Position numbers and translations under genes: made by a program. From assembly GCF_027923705.1 (NCBI RefSeq), contig NZ_AP026442.1, positions 434,001 through 498,000 of the forward strand: a stretch of DNA of 64,000 nucleotides, written 5' to 3'. This stretch comes from Cellulomonas sp. NTE-D12 (GTDB taxonomy: Bacteria > Actinomycetota > Actinomycetes > Actinomycetales > Cellulomonadaceae). The notes under the pieces are model-generated. The model had not been told where the DNA came from. It made no database searches and was given only the letters and a program-made list of their open reading frames with translations. Of this stretch, positions 17,320-25,424 are shown one piece after another; the first letter of the stretch is position 1; each line of letters starts with the position of its first letter.

Positions 17320-17440
17320 GGTCATGAGCGCCAGCGAGCGCCGGCTGGGACCCCGCACGGGTCCGCAGGCGGCGTGCAAGCCCCGGCTCGCTGGCCGGCA
17401 ACCCTCCCTCCGCGGCGGGGTGCCCCGGGTGACGACCAGG
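17320..17440 (+). promoter_or_regulatory. SAM-IV riboswitch
   Basis: The plus strand holds the SAM-IV core: GGTCATGAGCGCCAGCG at 17320, GCCCCGGCTCGCTGGCCGGC with CAACCCTCC after it, then GGGGTGCCCCGGGTGACGACC with a closing AGG. The helix CCAGCGAGC (17331-17339) pairs with GCTCGCTGG (17386-17394). Between these strands an extra stretch of about 40 nt contains its own hairpin (GGACCC 17348-17353 / GGGTCC 17359-17364), longer than I expect for the family. A 9-bp hairpin (17441-17462) follows. Then an alternative pair appears: GTCCT (17483-17487) can pair with AGGAC (17497-17501) and mask the SD, or join the competing GACCTC/GAGGTC stem (17471-17485). Confidence 0.88.
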
Positions 17441-17505
17441 CCGTCCGCCGTCCGGCGGGCGGCAAGCGCGGACCTCGCCGAGGTCCTTCCCGCCGGAGGA
17501 CTGCC

Positions 17506-18879
17506 ATGACCAGCGTGCTCGAGACCTCGCCCGTCTGCACCGACATCCCCGCCCTGCTGCCCGTCGTCGGGGCCGACACCCTGGTGCCGCTGGTGGACGG
17601 CAGCAGCGCCGTCTACGCCAACCTCGACTGCGCCGCGAGCGCCCCTGCGCTGCAGTCGGTGGCGGACCGGATCGCCGACGTGCTGCCGCTGTACGCCTCG
17701 GTGCACCGGGGTGCCGGTTACTTGTCCCAGGTGTCCACCGCCCTGTACGAGTCGGCGCGGTCCACCGTCGCGGCCTTCGTCGGGGCGCGGGCCGACGACG
17801 TCGCGATCATCACGCGCAACACCACCGACTCCCTGAACCTGCTGGCCGGAGTGGTGCCCGGCCCGGTGCTGGTGCTCGACGTGGAGCACCACGCCAACCT
17901 GCTGCCGTGGGTGCACGCCGCCCGCGCCCGCCACCGCACCACGATCCTGCCGGTGGCGGCCACCGTCGCGGCGACCCTCGACGCGCTGCGTGCCGAGCTC
18001 GCGGCCAACGAGTACGCCCTGGTCACCGTCACGGGGGCGTCGAACGTCACCGGCGAGGCGCTGCCGCTGGACGCCGTGGTGGACGCGGCGCACCAGGCCG
18101 GTGCCCGGGTGGCGGTCGACGGCGCGCAGCTGGTGCCGCACCGTGGGTTCTCGCTGGCGGCCAGCGGCGCGGACTACGTCGCCTTCTCCGGGCACAAGAC
18201 GTACGCGCCGTTCGGTGCCGGTGCGCTGGTGGGTCAGCGCGACTGGCTCGACGCGGGCACGCCGTACCTGGCGGGCGGCGGTGCCGTGCGGGACGTGCGG
18301 CCGGACCGGACGTTGTGGCAGCCGGCACCGGCGCGCCACGAGGCGGGCTCGCCCAACGTGCTGGGCGCGGTGGCGCTCGCCGAGGCGTGCCAGACGCTGG
18401 TCGCCCTGCCGGCCGGGGAGCTGACGGCGCACGAGGAGTCGCTGCGGTCCCGGCTGGTGGCGGGGCTCGAGGCGCTGCCCGGGGTGCGGGTGCTGCGCGT
18501 CTGGCCCGACTCGGAGGACCCGGTCGGCGTGGTCAGCTTCACGGTGGCGGACCTGGACCCGGGGCTGGTCGCCGCGGTGCTGTCCGCCGAGCACGGCATC
18601 GGCGTGCGGGACGGGCGGTTCTGCGCGCACCCGCTGCTGGCGCACCTGTCCGCGTCGGACGGTGCGGTGCGCGCGTCGGTGGGCGTGGGGACGACGAGCG
18701 AGGCGGTCGACCGCCTGGTCACGGCCCTGGACCGGCTGCTGGTGGAGGGGCCGGCGGCGGAGTACACGGTGGTGGACGGGTGCTGGACGGTGGCCGACGA
18801 CCCGCGGCCGCTGCTCGACGTGCCGGGGCTGGACCACCTGGCGGCCACCGCGGCGGCGGCCTGCGGCCCGGCCGTCTGA
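17506..18879 (+). CDS. Class V aminotransferase, SufS-type cysteine desulfurase-like
   Basis: A 457-residue PLP enzyme under the SAM-IV riboswitch. The fold signatures are those of SufS/CsdA: NLDCAASAPA, VHRGAGYLSQ, RNTTDSLNLL, EHHANLLPW (His stacking on PLP), VDGAQLVPH, and SGHKTYAPFGAGALVG with PLP Lys231. The substrate-loop cysteine is present, Cys373 in RDGRFCAHPLL, so desulfurase chemistry is possible. No sufB, sufD, sufU or tRNA-thiolation gene is adjacent. ATG 17506 has GGAGGA. SAM control points to methionine, cysteine or homocysteine sulfur metabolism rather than Fe-S assembly. The exact reaction is not known to me. Confidence 0.85.
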   Translation: MTSVLETSPVCTDIPALLPVVGADTLVPLVDGSSAVYANLDCAASAPALQSVADRIADVLPLYASVHRGAGYLSQVSTALYESARSTVAAFVGARADDVAIITRNTTDSLNLLAGVVPGPVLVLDVEHHANLLPWVHAARARHRTTILPVAATVAATLDALRAELAANEYALVTVTGASNVTGEALPLDAVVDAAHQAGARVAVDGAQLVPHRGFSLAASGADYVAFSGHKTYAPFGAGALVGQRDWLDAGTPYLAGGGAVRDVRPDRTLWQPAPARHEAGSPNVLGAVALAEACQTLVALPAGELTAHEESLRSRLVAGLEALPGVRVLRVWPDSEDPVGVVSFTVADLDPGLVAAVLSAEHGIGVRDGRFCAHPLLAHLSASDGAVRASVGVGTTSEAVDRLVTALDRLLVEGPAAEYTVVDGCWTVADDPRPLLDVPGLDHLAATAAAACGPAV

Positions 18880-18924
18880 CCTGCCTCGTCGGGCCCTCGC
18901 CCGCTCGTCGGGACCCCGGATCGC

Positions 18925-19521
18925 TCAGTCGACCCGGATGCCCAGCTGCTCCGCGAGCGCCGGGGCCAGCTCCAGCAGCAGGTCGCCGGTGATGGTCGAC
19001 CCCGCCAGCCCGGCGACACCTTCGATGTGCTGCAACCCGGTGAGGCCGCGCAGGTCGACGTCCACCAGCCGGGCCGCCGTCACGTCGAGCCGGCGAACCG
19101 TGCAGCCGCGCAGCTCGAGCCGCCGGACGGTCGCCCCCCCCAGCGCGAGCTCGTCGACCACGCAACCGTCGAGCACCACGTCCACCAGCTCGGACTCACG
19201 CAGGTTCAGGTAGTCGACCTTCCCGCCGCGGAGGGTCACCCGCGTCCACGACGACCCGTAGGCCTGCACGGCGCCGAGCCGGCAGTCGGTCAGGGTGCCG
19301 TCCCACCAGGTGGTGCGCGCCAGGCTGAGCTCGTCGGCGCGCACCCGTGACCAGGACGTGTCCACCAGCCGGGCGCCGTCGAGGCGGACCCCGTCCAGCC
19401 GGCAGGCGGTGAACGTGCACTCCAGGACGCGGGCGTCGTGCCCGTCGGCGCCGGACAGGTCGACGTCCGCCAGGTCCACGCCGTCCAGGTCGGCACCGGG
19501 GGAGAGCGGCTGGGGCCTCAC
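18925..19521 (-). CDS. Pentapeptide repeat protein
   Basis: A 198-residue protein built largely of A(D/N)LXX-type pentapeptides, such as GADLDGVDLADVDLSGAD, LDGVRLDGARLVD and the imperfect LRESELVDVVLDGC. This predicts a right-handed quadrilateral beta-helix. No signal peptide is visible, so it is cytoplasmic. Some relatives mimic DNA and protect gyrase, but no residues here prove that. GTG 19521 is preferred; GACGGT lies six bases before it on the minus strand, a possible leaderless arrangement. It diverges from the GNAT gene. Confidence 0.85.
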   Translation of the reverse strand: MRPQPLSPGADLDGVDLADVDLSGADGHDARVLECTFTACRLDGVRLDGARLVDTSWSRVRADELSLARTTWWDGTLTDCRLGAVQAYGSSWTRVTLRGGKVDYLNLRESELVDVVLDGCVVDELALGGATVRRLELRGCTVRRLDVTAARLVDVDLRGLTGLQHIEGVAGLAGSTITGDLLLELAPALAEQLGIRVD

Positions 19522-19638
19522 GCGACCACCGTCCCACGCCCGCGCGGGGTGACCGACCGGGACCCGCCGGCGTCGAGGGGCCACGGGTCGACGGGAGCCC
19601 CGGTGCGGGGTGTGGGCGGCGGATGGCAGCATCGCGAT

Positions 19639-20214
19639 GTGCGCCACTCCCTGGTCCTCACCGCGCCCGGTGTCCTGCTCGTCCCGCTGGCCGACGTGCA
19701 CGCCCCCGCGCTCGCCGCGCTGGTCGACGAGCCGATGTGGCGCGGGATGAGCAGCCCGGTCCCGCGCACGCCGGACGACGTGCTGGACCTGATCGCGGCC
19801 GCCGACGCCGATCCGGGCCGGTACGCGTTCGCCGTCGTCGAGCAGTCCAGCGGTGCGGTGGTCGGCAGCACCTCGTTGTACGACGTGACGCTCACCGCCG
19901 CCCGCGCCGAGATCGGGTTCACCTACTACGCGCGCCGGGTGTGGGGCACCACCGTGAACCCCGCCTGCAAGCTGGCCCTGTTCAGCCAGGGCTTCGACGA
20001 CTGGGGCCTCGCGCGCGTCGCCCTGCGCGCCGACACGGCCAACTCCCGGTCGATCGGAGCGATCCTGCGGCTCGGCGCGACGGCCGAGGGCGTGCTCCGC
20101 AGCCACCGCGTTCGACCCGACGGCAGCCGCGGGGACACCGCCTACTTCTCGGTGCTGGCCGACGAGTGGCCGGCGGTGCGGGCCGGTCTGGAGCAGCGCC
20201 TGGGGCTGGCGTAG
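19639..20214 (+). CDS. GNAT family N-acetyltransferase (RimJ/RimL-type)
   Basis: A 191-residue GNAT domain. It begins LTAPGVLLVPLADVHAPAL, typical of the RimJ/RimL-like group. The middle has VVGSTSLYDV then AEIGFTYYARRVWGTTVN, and the C-terminal motif NSRSIGAILRLGA lies in the usual position for the acetyl-CoA-binding region. It probably transfers an acetyl group from acetyl-CoA to a protein N-terminus or small amine; the substrate is unknown. GTG 19639 gives the proper N-terminus. Its stop abuts the next gene's start with no gap. Confidence 0.87.
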   Translation: MRHSLVLTAPGVLLVPLADVHAPALAALVDEPMWRGMSSPVPRTPDDVLDLIAAADADPGRYAFAVVEQSSGAVVGSTSLYDVTLTAARAEIGFTYYARRVWGTTVNPACKLALFSQGFDDWGLARVALRADTANSRSIGAILRLGATAEGVLRSHRVRPDGSRGDTAYFSVLADEWPAVRAGLEQRLGLA

Positions 20215-21516
20215 GTGCCGACGCTCGACCGTCGGCTCGGCACCACCGATGCTGTCGTGATCGGGCTGTCGTCGATGCTCGGCGCCGGTGTGTTCGTGGT
20301 GCTGGGCCCGGCGACGGCCGCGGCGCACGGCGGGGTGCTGGTCTCCCTGGTGGTGGCGGCCCTGGTCGCGTGGGCCAACGCGACGTCGACCGCTCAGCTG
20401 GCGGCGGTGCTGCCACGCGCCGGAGGGGTCTACGCGTACGGCCGGGAGCGGCTCGGCCAGTGGCCCGGGTTCCTTGCGGGGCTGGCGTTCGTGCTGGGCA
20501 AGACGGCCTCGTGCGCGGTGATGGCGGGGACGGTGGCGGCGTACCTGGTTCCGACGGCGTGGCACAGGCCGGTGGCCGCGCTGATCGTCGTCGTGCTGGT
20601 CGCGGTCAACCTCGCGGGGGTCTCCCGGACGGCGGCGGCGGCGCGGCTGCTGCTCGCCGTCGCGGTGGTGGTGCTGGTCGCGGTCGTCGTCGTCGCCCTG
20701 CGTCGGCACGCCGACACGCTGCCGGGGGACGTGCTTCCCCACGGTCTGCCCGGTGGGGTGCGCGGCACGCTGCAGGGCGCGGCGCTGCTGTTCTTCGCCT
20801 TCGCGGGGTACGCGCGCGTCGCCACGCTCGGCGAGGAGGTGCGCAGGCCCCGCACGACGATCCCGCGGGCCATCCGCATCGCGCTCGCCCTGGTCGCGGT
20901 CGGCTACCTGGCCGTGGCGGTCGCGGTGCTGCACGTCCTCGGCGTCGACGGCGCGGCGGGGTCCCGGGCGCCGGTGCTCGACACGGCCACGGCGACCGCC
21001 GGCTGGCTGGTGCCGACCGTGCGGGTGGCCGCGGTCGCGGCGGCCGGGGGCGCGCTGCTCGCGCTGCTCGCCGGGGTGAGCCGCACGGCGTTCGCCATGG
21101 CTCGGGAGGGTGACCTGCCGCGCCGCTGGGCCGCCGTCGGCGGGCGCTCGCGGGCGCCGTGGCTGGCCGAGCTGGTGGTCGGCGCGACGGTGGTGGTGCT
21201 CACGCTGACGGTCGACCTGACGGGCGTGCTGGTGGTCTCGTCCTTCGGCGTGCTGCTCTACTACGGCATCGGCCATGCGGCGGCCTGGACGCAGCCGGCG
21301 GCCGACCGGCTCGCACCGCGATGGGTGCCGGTGGTGGGCCTGGTCGGGTGCCTGGCGCTCGCGACCGCGCTGCCCGGGTGGGCGGTGGCGGCTGGTGTCG
21401 GGGTGCTGGCGGTCGGGTCCGCGGTGCGGGCGGTCGCCGTGCGGCTCAGGCGGTCGGCAGCGGGAGGACCGAGCCGGTCAGGTGGGGACGACGTCGGCGC
21501 GGGTCCCACACGGTGA
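20215..21516 (+). CDS. APC-family amino acid permease
   Basis: A 433-residue integral membrane transporter with about twelve helices. The first helix carries GLSSMLGAGVFVVLGPA, the unwound substrate/Na+ binding helix of the APC superfamily. GGVYAYGRERLGQWPGFLAGL and FFAFAGYARVATLGEEVRRP (helix 6 region) follow in order. It likely imports an amino acid; the specificity is not readable. GTG 20215 directly follows the TAG of the GNAT gene. The last 71 bases overlap the convergent MaoC-like gene on the other strand. Confidence 0.88.
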   Translation: MPTLDRRLGTTDAVVIGLSSMLGAGVFVVLGPATAAAHGGVLVSLVVAALVAWANATSTAQLAAVLPRAGGVYAYGRERLGQWPGFLAGLAFVLGKTASCAVMAGTVAAYLVPTAWHRPVAALIVVVLVAVNLAGVSRTAAAARLLLAVAVVVLVAVVVVALRRHADTLPGDVLPHGLPGGVRGTLQGAALLFFAFAGYARVATLGEEVRRPRTTIPRAIRIALALVAVGYLAVAVAVLHVLGVDGAAGSRAPVLDTATATAGWLVPTVRVAAVAAAGGALLALLAGVSRTAFAMAREGDLPRRWAAVGGRSRAPWLAELVVGATVVVLTLTVDLTGVLVVSSFGVLLYYGIGHAAAWTQPAADRLAPRWVPVVGLVGCLALATALPGWAVAAGVGVLAVGSAVRAVAVRLRRSAAGGPSRSGGDDVGAGPTR

Positions 21517-22480
21517 GGTCGTGGCCGGTGCCGGTGCCGGTGCCGGTGCCGGTGGCGGTGGCGGTGGCGGTGGCGGGGTCGCTGCGCGCCACGCGCACCG
21601 CGACGGTGGTCGGCAGGACCACGGGCGCCGCGAAGTCGACCGACCAGGTGAACGACTCCCCGCGGACGGCGCCGACGGTGGCCAGCGCCCGCGCGGCGGT
21701 GAACATGCCGTGCGCGATGGCGCCGTGGAAGCCGAACGCCCGGGCGGCGGGTGCCCACAGGTGGATCGGGTTCACGTCGCCGGAGACGGCCGCGTAGCGG
21801 CGGCCGGTGTCCGCGGGCAGCCGCCAGGTGGCGGTGGGGACGGGCGGCTCGAACGGCCGGCGGTCGGTGGCCTCGTCCGTGCCGGAGCCGTCGCCGGAGC
21901 CGTCGTCGTAGGCAGGGGCCGGGACCGAGCCCGGCTCCGACGCGGGCCCGGCCGACCCGGCCAGCCGCACCCCCTTGGCCAGGTACGTCGACACCCCGCG
22001 CCACGCGGTGACCCCGTCGGCTGTCACCTCGCTGACCAGGTCGACCTGCGTCCCGGACCGGTGCGCGCGCAGCCCGGCGGCCCACGACCGCACGGCCAGC
22101 TCCTGCCCGAGCCGCAGCGGCTGCCGCTGCTCGACGCGGTTGGCGACGTGCACCAGCCCCAGCAGCGGCAGCGGGAAGTCGTCGCGAACCATCAGGGCGG
22201 TCGCGACCGGGAACGCCAGCACGTGCACGAAGCCCGCGGGCAGCACGTCCGTTCCGGGCTCGCCCACCAGGTGCTGGTACGCGGTGAGCCGCTCGGCGTC
22301 GGCCTGCACGCCGTGGGTGCTGAGCGTGACGTCGGGCAGCGTCGTCGTCGCGCCGCCCCGGCCAGCTCGCCCGGCGCGACGCGACACCGCACCGGCCGCG
22401 GCCGCGGTCAACGCGTGCCGGTACGAGTCGCCGAGCGGTGGCACCGTCGGCAGCTCGACGGTCCGCAGCGCCCCGGTCAC
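21446..22480 (-). CDS. MaoC-like (hot dog) hydratase, HtdX-type
   Basis: A 344-residue double-hot-dog protein. The hydratase-2 motif is present in the second half: SGDVNPIHLWAPAARAFGF, then HGAIAHGMFTAARAL, with the Asp/His catalytic pair. Adjacent fabG4-like and thiolase genes match the mycobacterial htdX-fabG4-fadA2 set, suggesting (R)-specific 3-hydroxyacyl dehydration/hydration in fatty-acid turnover. GTG 22480 overlaps the FabG stop (GTGA). The C-terminal part carries a TATATA/GTGTGT dipeptide tract from a hexanucleotide repeat, and the 3' end overlaps the permease gene by 71 bases. Confidence 0.86.
   Translation of the reverse strand: MTGALRTVELPTVPPLGDSYRHALTAAAAGAVSRRAGRAGRGGATTTLPDVTLSTHGVQADAERLTAYQHLVGEPGTDVLPAGFVHVLAFPVATALMVRDDFPLPLLGLVHVANRVEQRQPLRLGQELAVRSWAAGLRAHRSGTQVDLVSEVTADGVTAWRGVSTYLAKGVRLAGSAGPASEPGSVPAPAYDDGSGDGSGTDEATDRRPFEPPVPTATWRLPADTGRRYAAVSGDVNPIHLWAPAARAFGFHGAIAHGMFTAARALATVGAVRGESFTWSVDFAAPVVLPTTVAVRVARSDPATATATATGTGTGTGTGHDLTVWDPRRRRPHLTGSVLPLPTA
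21523..21577. repeat. Hexanucleotide tract (GCCGGT)n(GGCGGT)n inside the MaoC-like gene
   Basis: About nine six-base units in a row, first GCCGGT then GGCGGT on the plus strand. They encode alternating Thr-Gly and Thr-Ala dipeptides in the minus-strand protein. Copy number changes stay in frame, so length may vary between strains. Confidence 0.85.
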
Positions 22481-23895
22481 TGGCCCACCAGGTTCTGCCC
22501 GCACACCCGAAGCGTCCGTCCGACGATGCCGCCGGCTGCCGGCGAGGCGAGGAAGGCGACCGCCTCGGCGACGTCCTGCGGCAGGCCGCCCTGCTGCAGC
22601 GAGTTGAGCCGTCGCGCGACCTGCCTGGTCAGCGCGGGGATCCGCGCCGTCATCTCCGTCTCGATGAACCCGGGGGCCACGGCGTTGGCCGTCCCGCCGA
22701 ACGGCACCAGCAGGGGAGCGGTGGCGCGGACCATGCCGATCACGCCGGCCTTGGAGGTGGCGTAGTTGGTCTGGCCGCGGTTGCCGGCGATGCCGGACGT
22801 CGAGGCGGTGGCGACGATGCGCGGCTCATCGGTGAAGTCGCCGCTGGTCAGCAGCGCCTCGTTGATCCGCAGCTGCGACTCGAGGTTGACGGCGAGCACC
22901 GACGACCAGCGGTCGGGCGCCATGTTGACCAGCAGCTTGTCGCGGGTGATCCCGGCGTTGTGCACCATCACGTCCAGCCGGCCGTGCCGGGCGCGGACGT
23001 GCTCGAGGATCCGCTCCCCGGCGTCGGCAGCCGTCACGTCCAGCTGCAGCGCGGTGCCGCGCACCTTGTTGGCCACCGCCGTCAGCTGCTCACCGGCGGC
23101 CGGCACGTCCACCGCGACCACGTGCGCGCCGTCGCGGGCCAGCGTCCGGGCGATCGCCGCGCCGATGCCGCGCGCAGCGCCGGTCACCACGGCCACCCGG
23201 CCGTCCAGCGGCCGCTCCCAGTCGGCCGGCAGCGTGCCGGCGGTCGAGTCCACCGCGAGCAGCTGACCGTCCACGAAGGCCGACCGCCGGGACAGGAAGA
23301 ACCGCAGCGCGGCCACGGCGCTCGGCGCCGTGACCGGCACCGAGCCGGTCAGCACCACGCCGTTGCCGGTGGACCCGCCGCGCAGCTCCTTGGCCAGCGA
23401 CCGCAGCAGGCCGTCGACCCCCTGCCGGGCTGCGGCGACCGCCGGGGCGTCGTCCGCGGTGGCCGCCCGGGACACCGTGACCACCGGGCCACCGCTGCGC
23501 AGTCCCTTCACGGGACCCGCCGCAGCGAGCACCGGCTCGGTCAGCTGGTCCGGACGTTCGACGGCCGTGAGCACCAGGACGACGGCGCCGTACCGGACGT
23601 CCGGCGCCGGGTGCCGGTGCACCTCCAGGTCCCAGCCGTCGAGCACGGCCGGCATCCCGGCGGCGGCTGAGCGGGCCTCCGCCCCGGCCCCGGGCGCCAC
23701 GCCGCCCGCCGGCCCGGACAGCAGCCGCGCCAGCGCATCGGCGTCGTCCCCGCGGCCCAGCACCAGCACGGGCCCGTCGACCAGCGGCGCGCCGGGGGTG
23801 TAGCGCCGCAGCACGGCGGGCCGCGGCAGCCCCAACCGCTTGGCCATCGTGGCCGTCGGACCGCTGTTCACCAGCTGCAGGTAGGTGTCCGGCAT
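22477..23895 (-). CDS. 3-oxoacyl-ACP/CoA reductase, high-molecular-weight FabG (FabG4-like)
   Basis: A 472-residue SDR, about twice the usual FabG. The N-terminal half (1-210) is a degenerate Rossmann-like region (LVLGRGDDADALARLL) without a clean cofactor motif. The C-terminal half is a complete FabG: GAARGIGAAIARTLA cofactor loop, NAGITRDKLLVNM, catalytic Ser in ATASTSGIAGN, YATSK, and PGFIETEMTARIP. HMW FabG4 enzymes reduce 3-oxoacyl-CoA with NADH. ATG 23895 lies just after the thiolase stop at 23897, so the three genes form one operon. Confidence 0.9.
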   Translation of the reverse strand: MPDTYLQLVNSGPTATMAKRLGLPRPAVLRRYTPGAPLVDGPVLVLGRGDDADALARLLSGPAGGVAPGAGAEARSAAAGMPAVLDGWDLEVHRHPAPDVRYGAVVLVLTAVERPDQLTEPVLAAAGPVKGLRSGGPVVTVSRAATADDAPAVAAARQGVDGLLRSLAKELRGGSTGNGVVLTGSVPVTAPSAVAALRFFLSRRSAFVDGQLLAVDSTAGTLPADWERPLDGRVAVVTGAARGIGAAIARTLARDGAHVVAVDVPAAGEQLTAVANKVRGTALQLDVTAADAGERILEHVRARHGRLDVMVHNAGITRDKLLVNMAPDRWSSVLAVNLESQLRINEALLTSGDFTDEPRIVATASTSGIAGNRGQTNYATSKAGVIGMVRATAPLLVPFGGTANAVAPGFIETEMTARIPALTRQVARRLNSLQQGGLPQDVAEAVAFLASPAAGGIVGRTLRVCGQNLVGQ

Positions 23896-23896
23896 G

Positions 23897-25273
23897 TCAC
23901 GCCGCCTCGAGCAGCACGGCGACACCGAGCCCACCGGCGGCGCACACCGTCACCAGCGCCCGCACCGGGGAGTCGTCGCCCGCGGCGACCTGCGCCACGT
24001 GCCGGGCGTGCAGATCCTTGGCGGTGCTCGCCACGATCCGCCCCCCGGTCGCGGCGAACGGGTGCCCGGCCGCCAGCGACGACCCGTGCACGTTCAGCCG
24101 CTCCCGCTTCACCGACCCGAACGCGCCGGGCAGACCCAGCCGTTCCCGCCCGAACTGCTCCGACTCCCACGCCGCCAGGATCGTCAGCACGGTGGAGGCG
24201 AACGCCTCGTGGATCTCCACGTAGTCCAGGTCGTCGAGCGTCAGCCCGTGCCGGGCGAGCAGCCGCGGCGCCGCGTAGGCAGGGGCCATCAGCAGCCCGT
24301 CCTCCCCGTGCACGAAGTCGACGGCGGCGACCTCGGCGTCCACCACGGCGGCGAGCGGCGTCAGGCCGTGGTCGGCAGCCCACTGCGCCGAGCCCAGCAG
24401 CACCGTCGAGGCGCCGTCGGTCAGCGGCGTCGAGTTGCCGGCCGTCATGGTCGCGGGGGCGGTCAGGTGGTTGCCGAACGTGGTCCGCAGGCCGGCCAGC
24501 TTCTCCAGCGACGTGTCCGTGCGCAGGTTCGCGTCCCGTGCGAGCCCGCGGTAGCCGGTGACCAGGTCGTCGAAGAACCCGCTGTCCCAGGCAGCGGCGA
24601 GGTTGCGGTGGCTGGCCAGCGCCAGCTCGTCCTGCGCCTCGCGCGTGATGCCCCACTCGGCGGTGGTCAGCGCCTGGTGCTCGCCCATCGACAGGCCGGT
24701 GCGCGGCTCGTCGACCCGCGGCGGGTTGGGGGTCAGGTCCTTCGGTCGCAGCCGGGCGAGCACGGCGGCTCGCTGGCCGACGGTGCGCGCCCGGGAGAGG
24801 TCGAGCAGCACGCGCCGCAGCCCTTCGCTGACCGCGATCGGCGCGTCGGACGCGGAGTCGACGCCGCCGGCGATGCCCGACTCGAGCTGGCCGAGGCGGA
24901 TCTTGTTCGCCAGCAGCAGCACGGTCTCGACGCCGGTGGCGCACGCCTCCTGCAGGTCGACCGCGGGGGTGCGCGACGAGAGCGCGGAGCCCAGCACCAC
25001 CTCGCGGGTGAGGTTGAAGTCGCGGCTGTGCTTCAGCACCGCACCGGCGGCGACCTGACCGATCACCTCGTCCTGCAGCCCGTACCGGGCGACGAGCCCG
25101 TCGAGCGCGGCCGTCAGCAGGTCCTGGTTGCTCGCATGGGCGTAGGGGCCGCCGGCGCGGGCGAACGGGACCCGGTTGCCGCCGAGCACGTAGGCCGGAC
25201 GTGCGGCAGACGGCGACGTGGGGGACGGAGAGCTGGGGGACGGAGAGCTGGGGGACGGGGAGGTGCGGGCCAT
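23897..25273 (-). CDS. Acetyl-CoA C-acyltransferase (thiolase, FadA2/FadI-like)
   Basis: A 458-residue thiolase catalysing the last step of beta-oxidation. The acylated cysteine is Cys111 in LQEACATGVETVLL. The C-terminal half has NVHGSSLAAGHPFAATGGR with the catalytic His, and VTVCAAGGLGVAVLLEAA with the second Cys (Cys444). The first about 24 residues are a Ser-Pro repeat tail (SPSPSSPSPSSPSPTSP) from a 15-bp tandem repeat, absent from ordinary thiolases. ATG 25273 is the first gene of the minus-strand operon and diverges from the tetR gene. Confidence 0.93.
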   Translation of the reverse strand: MARTSPSPSSPSPSSPSPTSPSAARPAYVLGGNRVPFARAGGPYAHASNQDLLTAALDGLVARYGLQDEVIGQVAAGAVLKHSRDFNLTREVVLGSALSSRTPAVDLQEACATGVETVLLLANKIRLGQLESGIAGGVDSASDAPIAVSEGLRRVLLDLSRARTVGQRAAVLARLRPKDLTPNPPRVDEPRTGLSMGEHQALTTAEWGITREAQDELALASHRNLAAAWDSGFFDDLVTGYRGLARDANLRTDTSLEKLAGLRTTFGNHLTAPATMTAGNSTPLTDGASTVLLGSAQWAADHGLTPLAAVVDAEVAAVDFVHGEDGLLMAPAYAAPRLLARHGLTLDDLDYVEIHEAFASTVLTILAAWESEQFGRERLGLPGAFGSVKRERLNVHGSSLAAGHPFAATGGRIVASTAKDLHARHVAQVAAGDDSPVRALVTVCAAGGLGVAVLLEAA

Positions 25274-25395
25274 GGGAGAAGTCCTCTCGCATCGTCACTG
25301 ATGGGCCTGCTGCGGTGGCTCAGAGATCGCGGGTCAGAGGTGCGGCGCGCCGTCCCGACATCGGCGCGGGACCTTTGTCCCTTGGATCTGTCCGG

Positions 25396-25422
25396 AACCG
25401 ATGGTACCTGATACCGTCGGTT
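25396..25422. promoter_or_regulatory. Palindromic operator with embedded ECF-like promoter between thiolase and tetR genes
   Basis: AACCGATGGTA (25396-25406) and TACCGTCGGTT (25412-25422) are 11-bp arms with one mismatch around CCTGA. The sequence GGAAC (25394-25398), a 16-bp spacer and CGTC (25415-25418) also fit the classical ECF sigma promoter. Alternatively TACCGT (25412-25417) could act as a -10. Either puts the start at or within a base or two of the GTG at 25425. The natural binder is the TetR protein encoded next to it. Confidence 0.7.
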
Positions 25423-25424
25423 TC

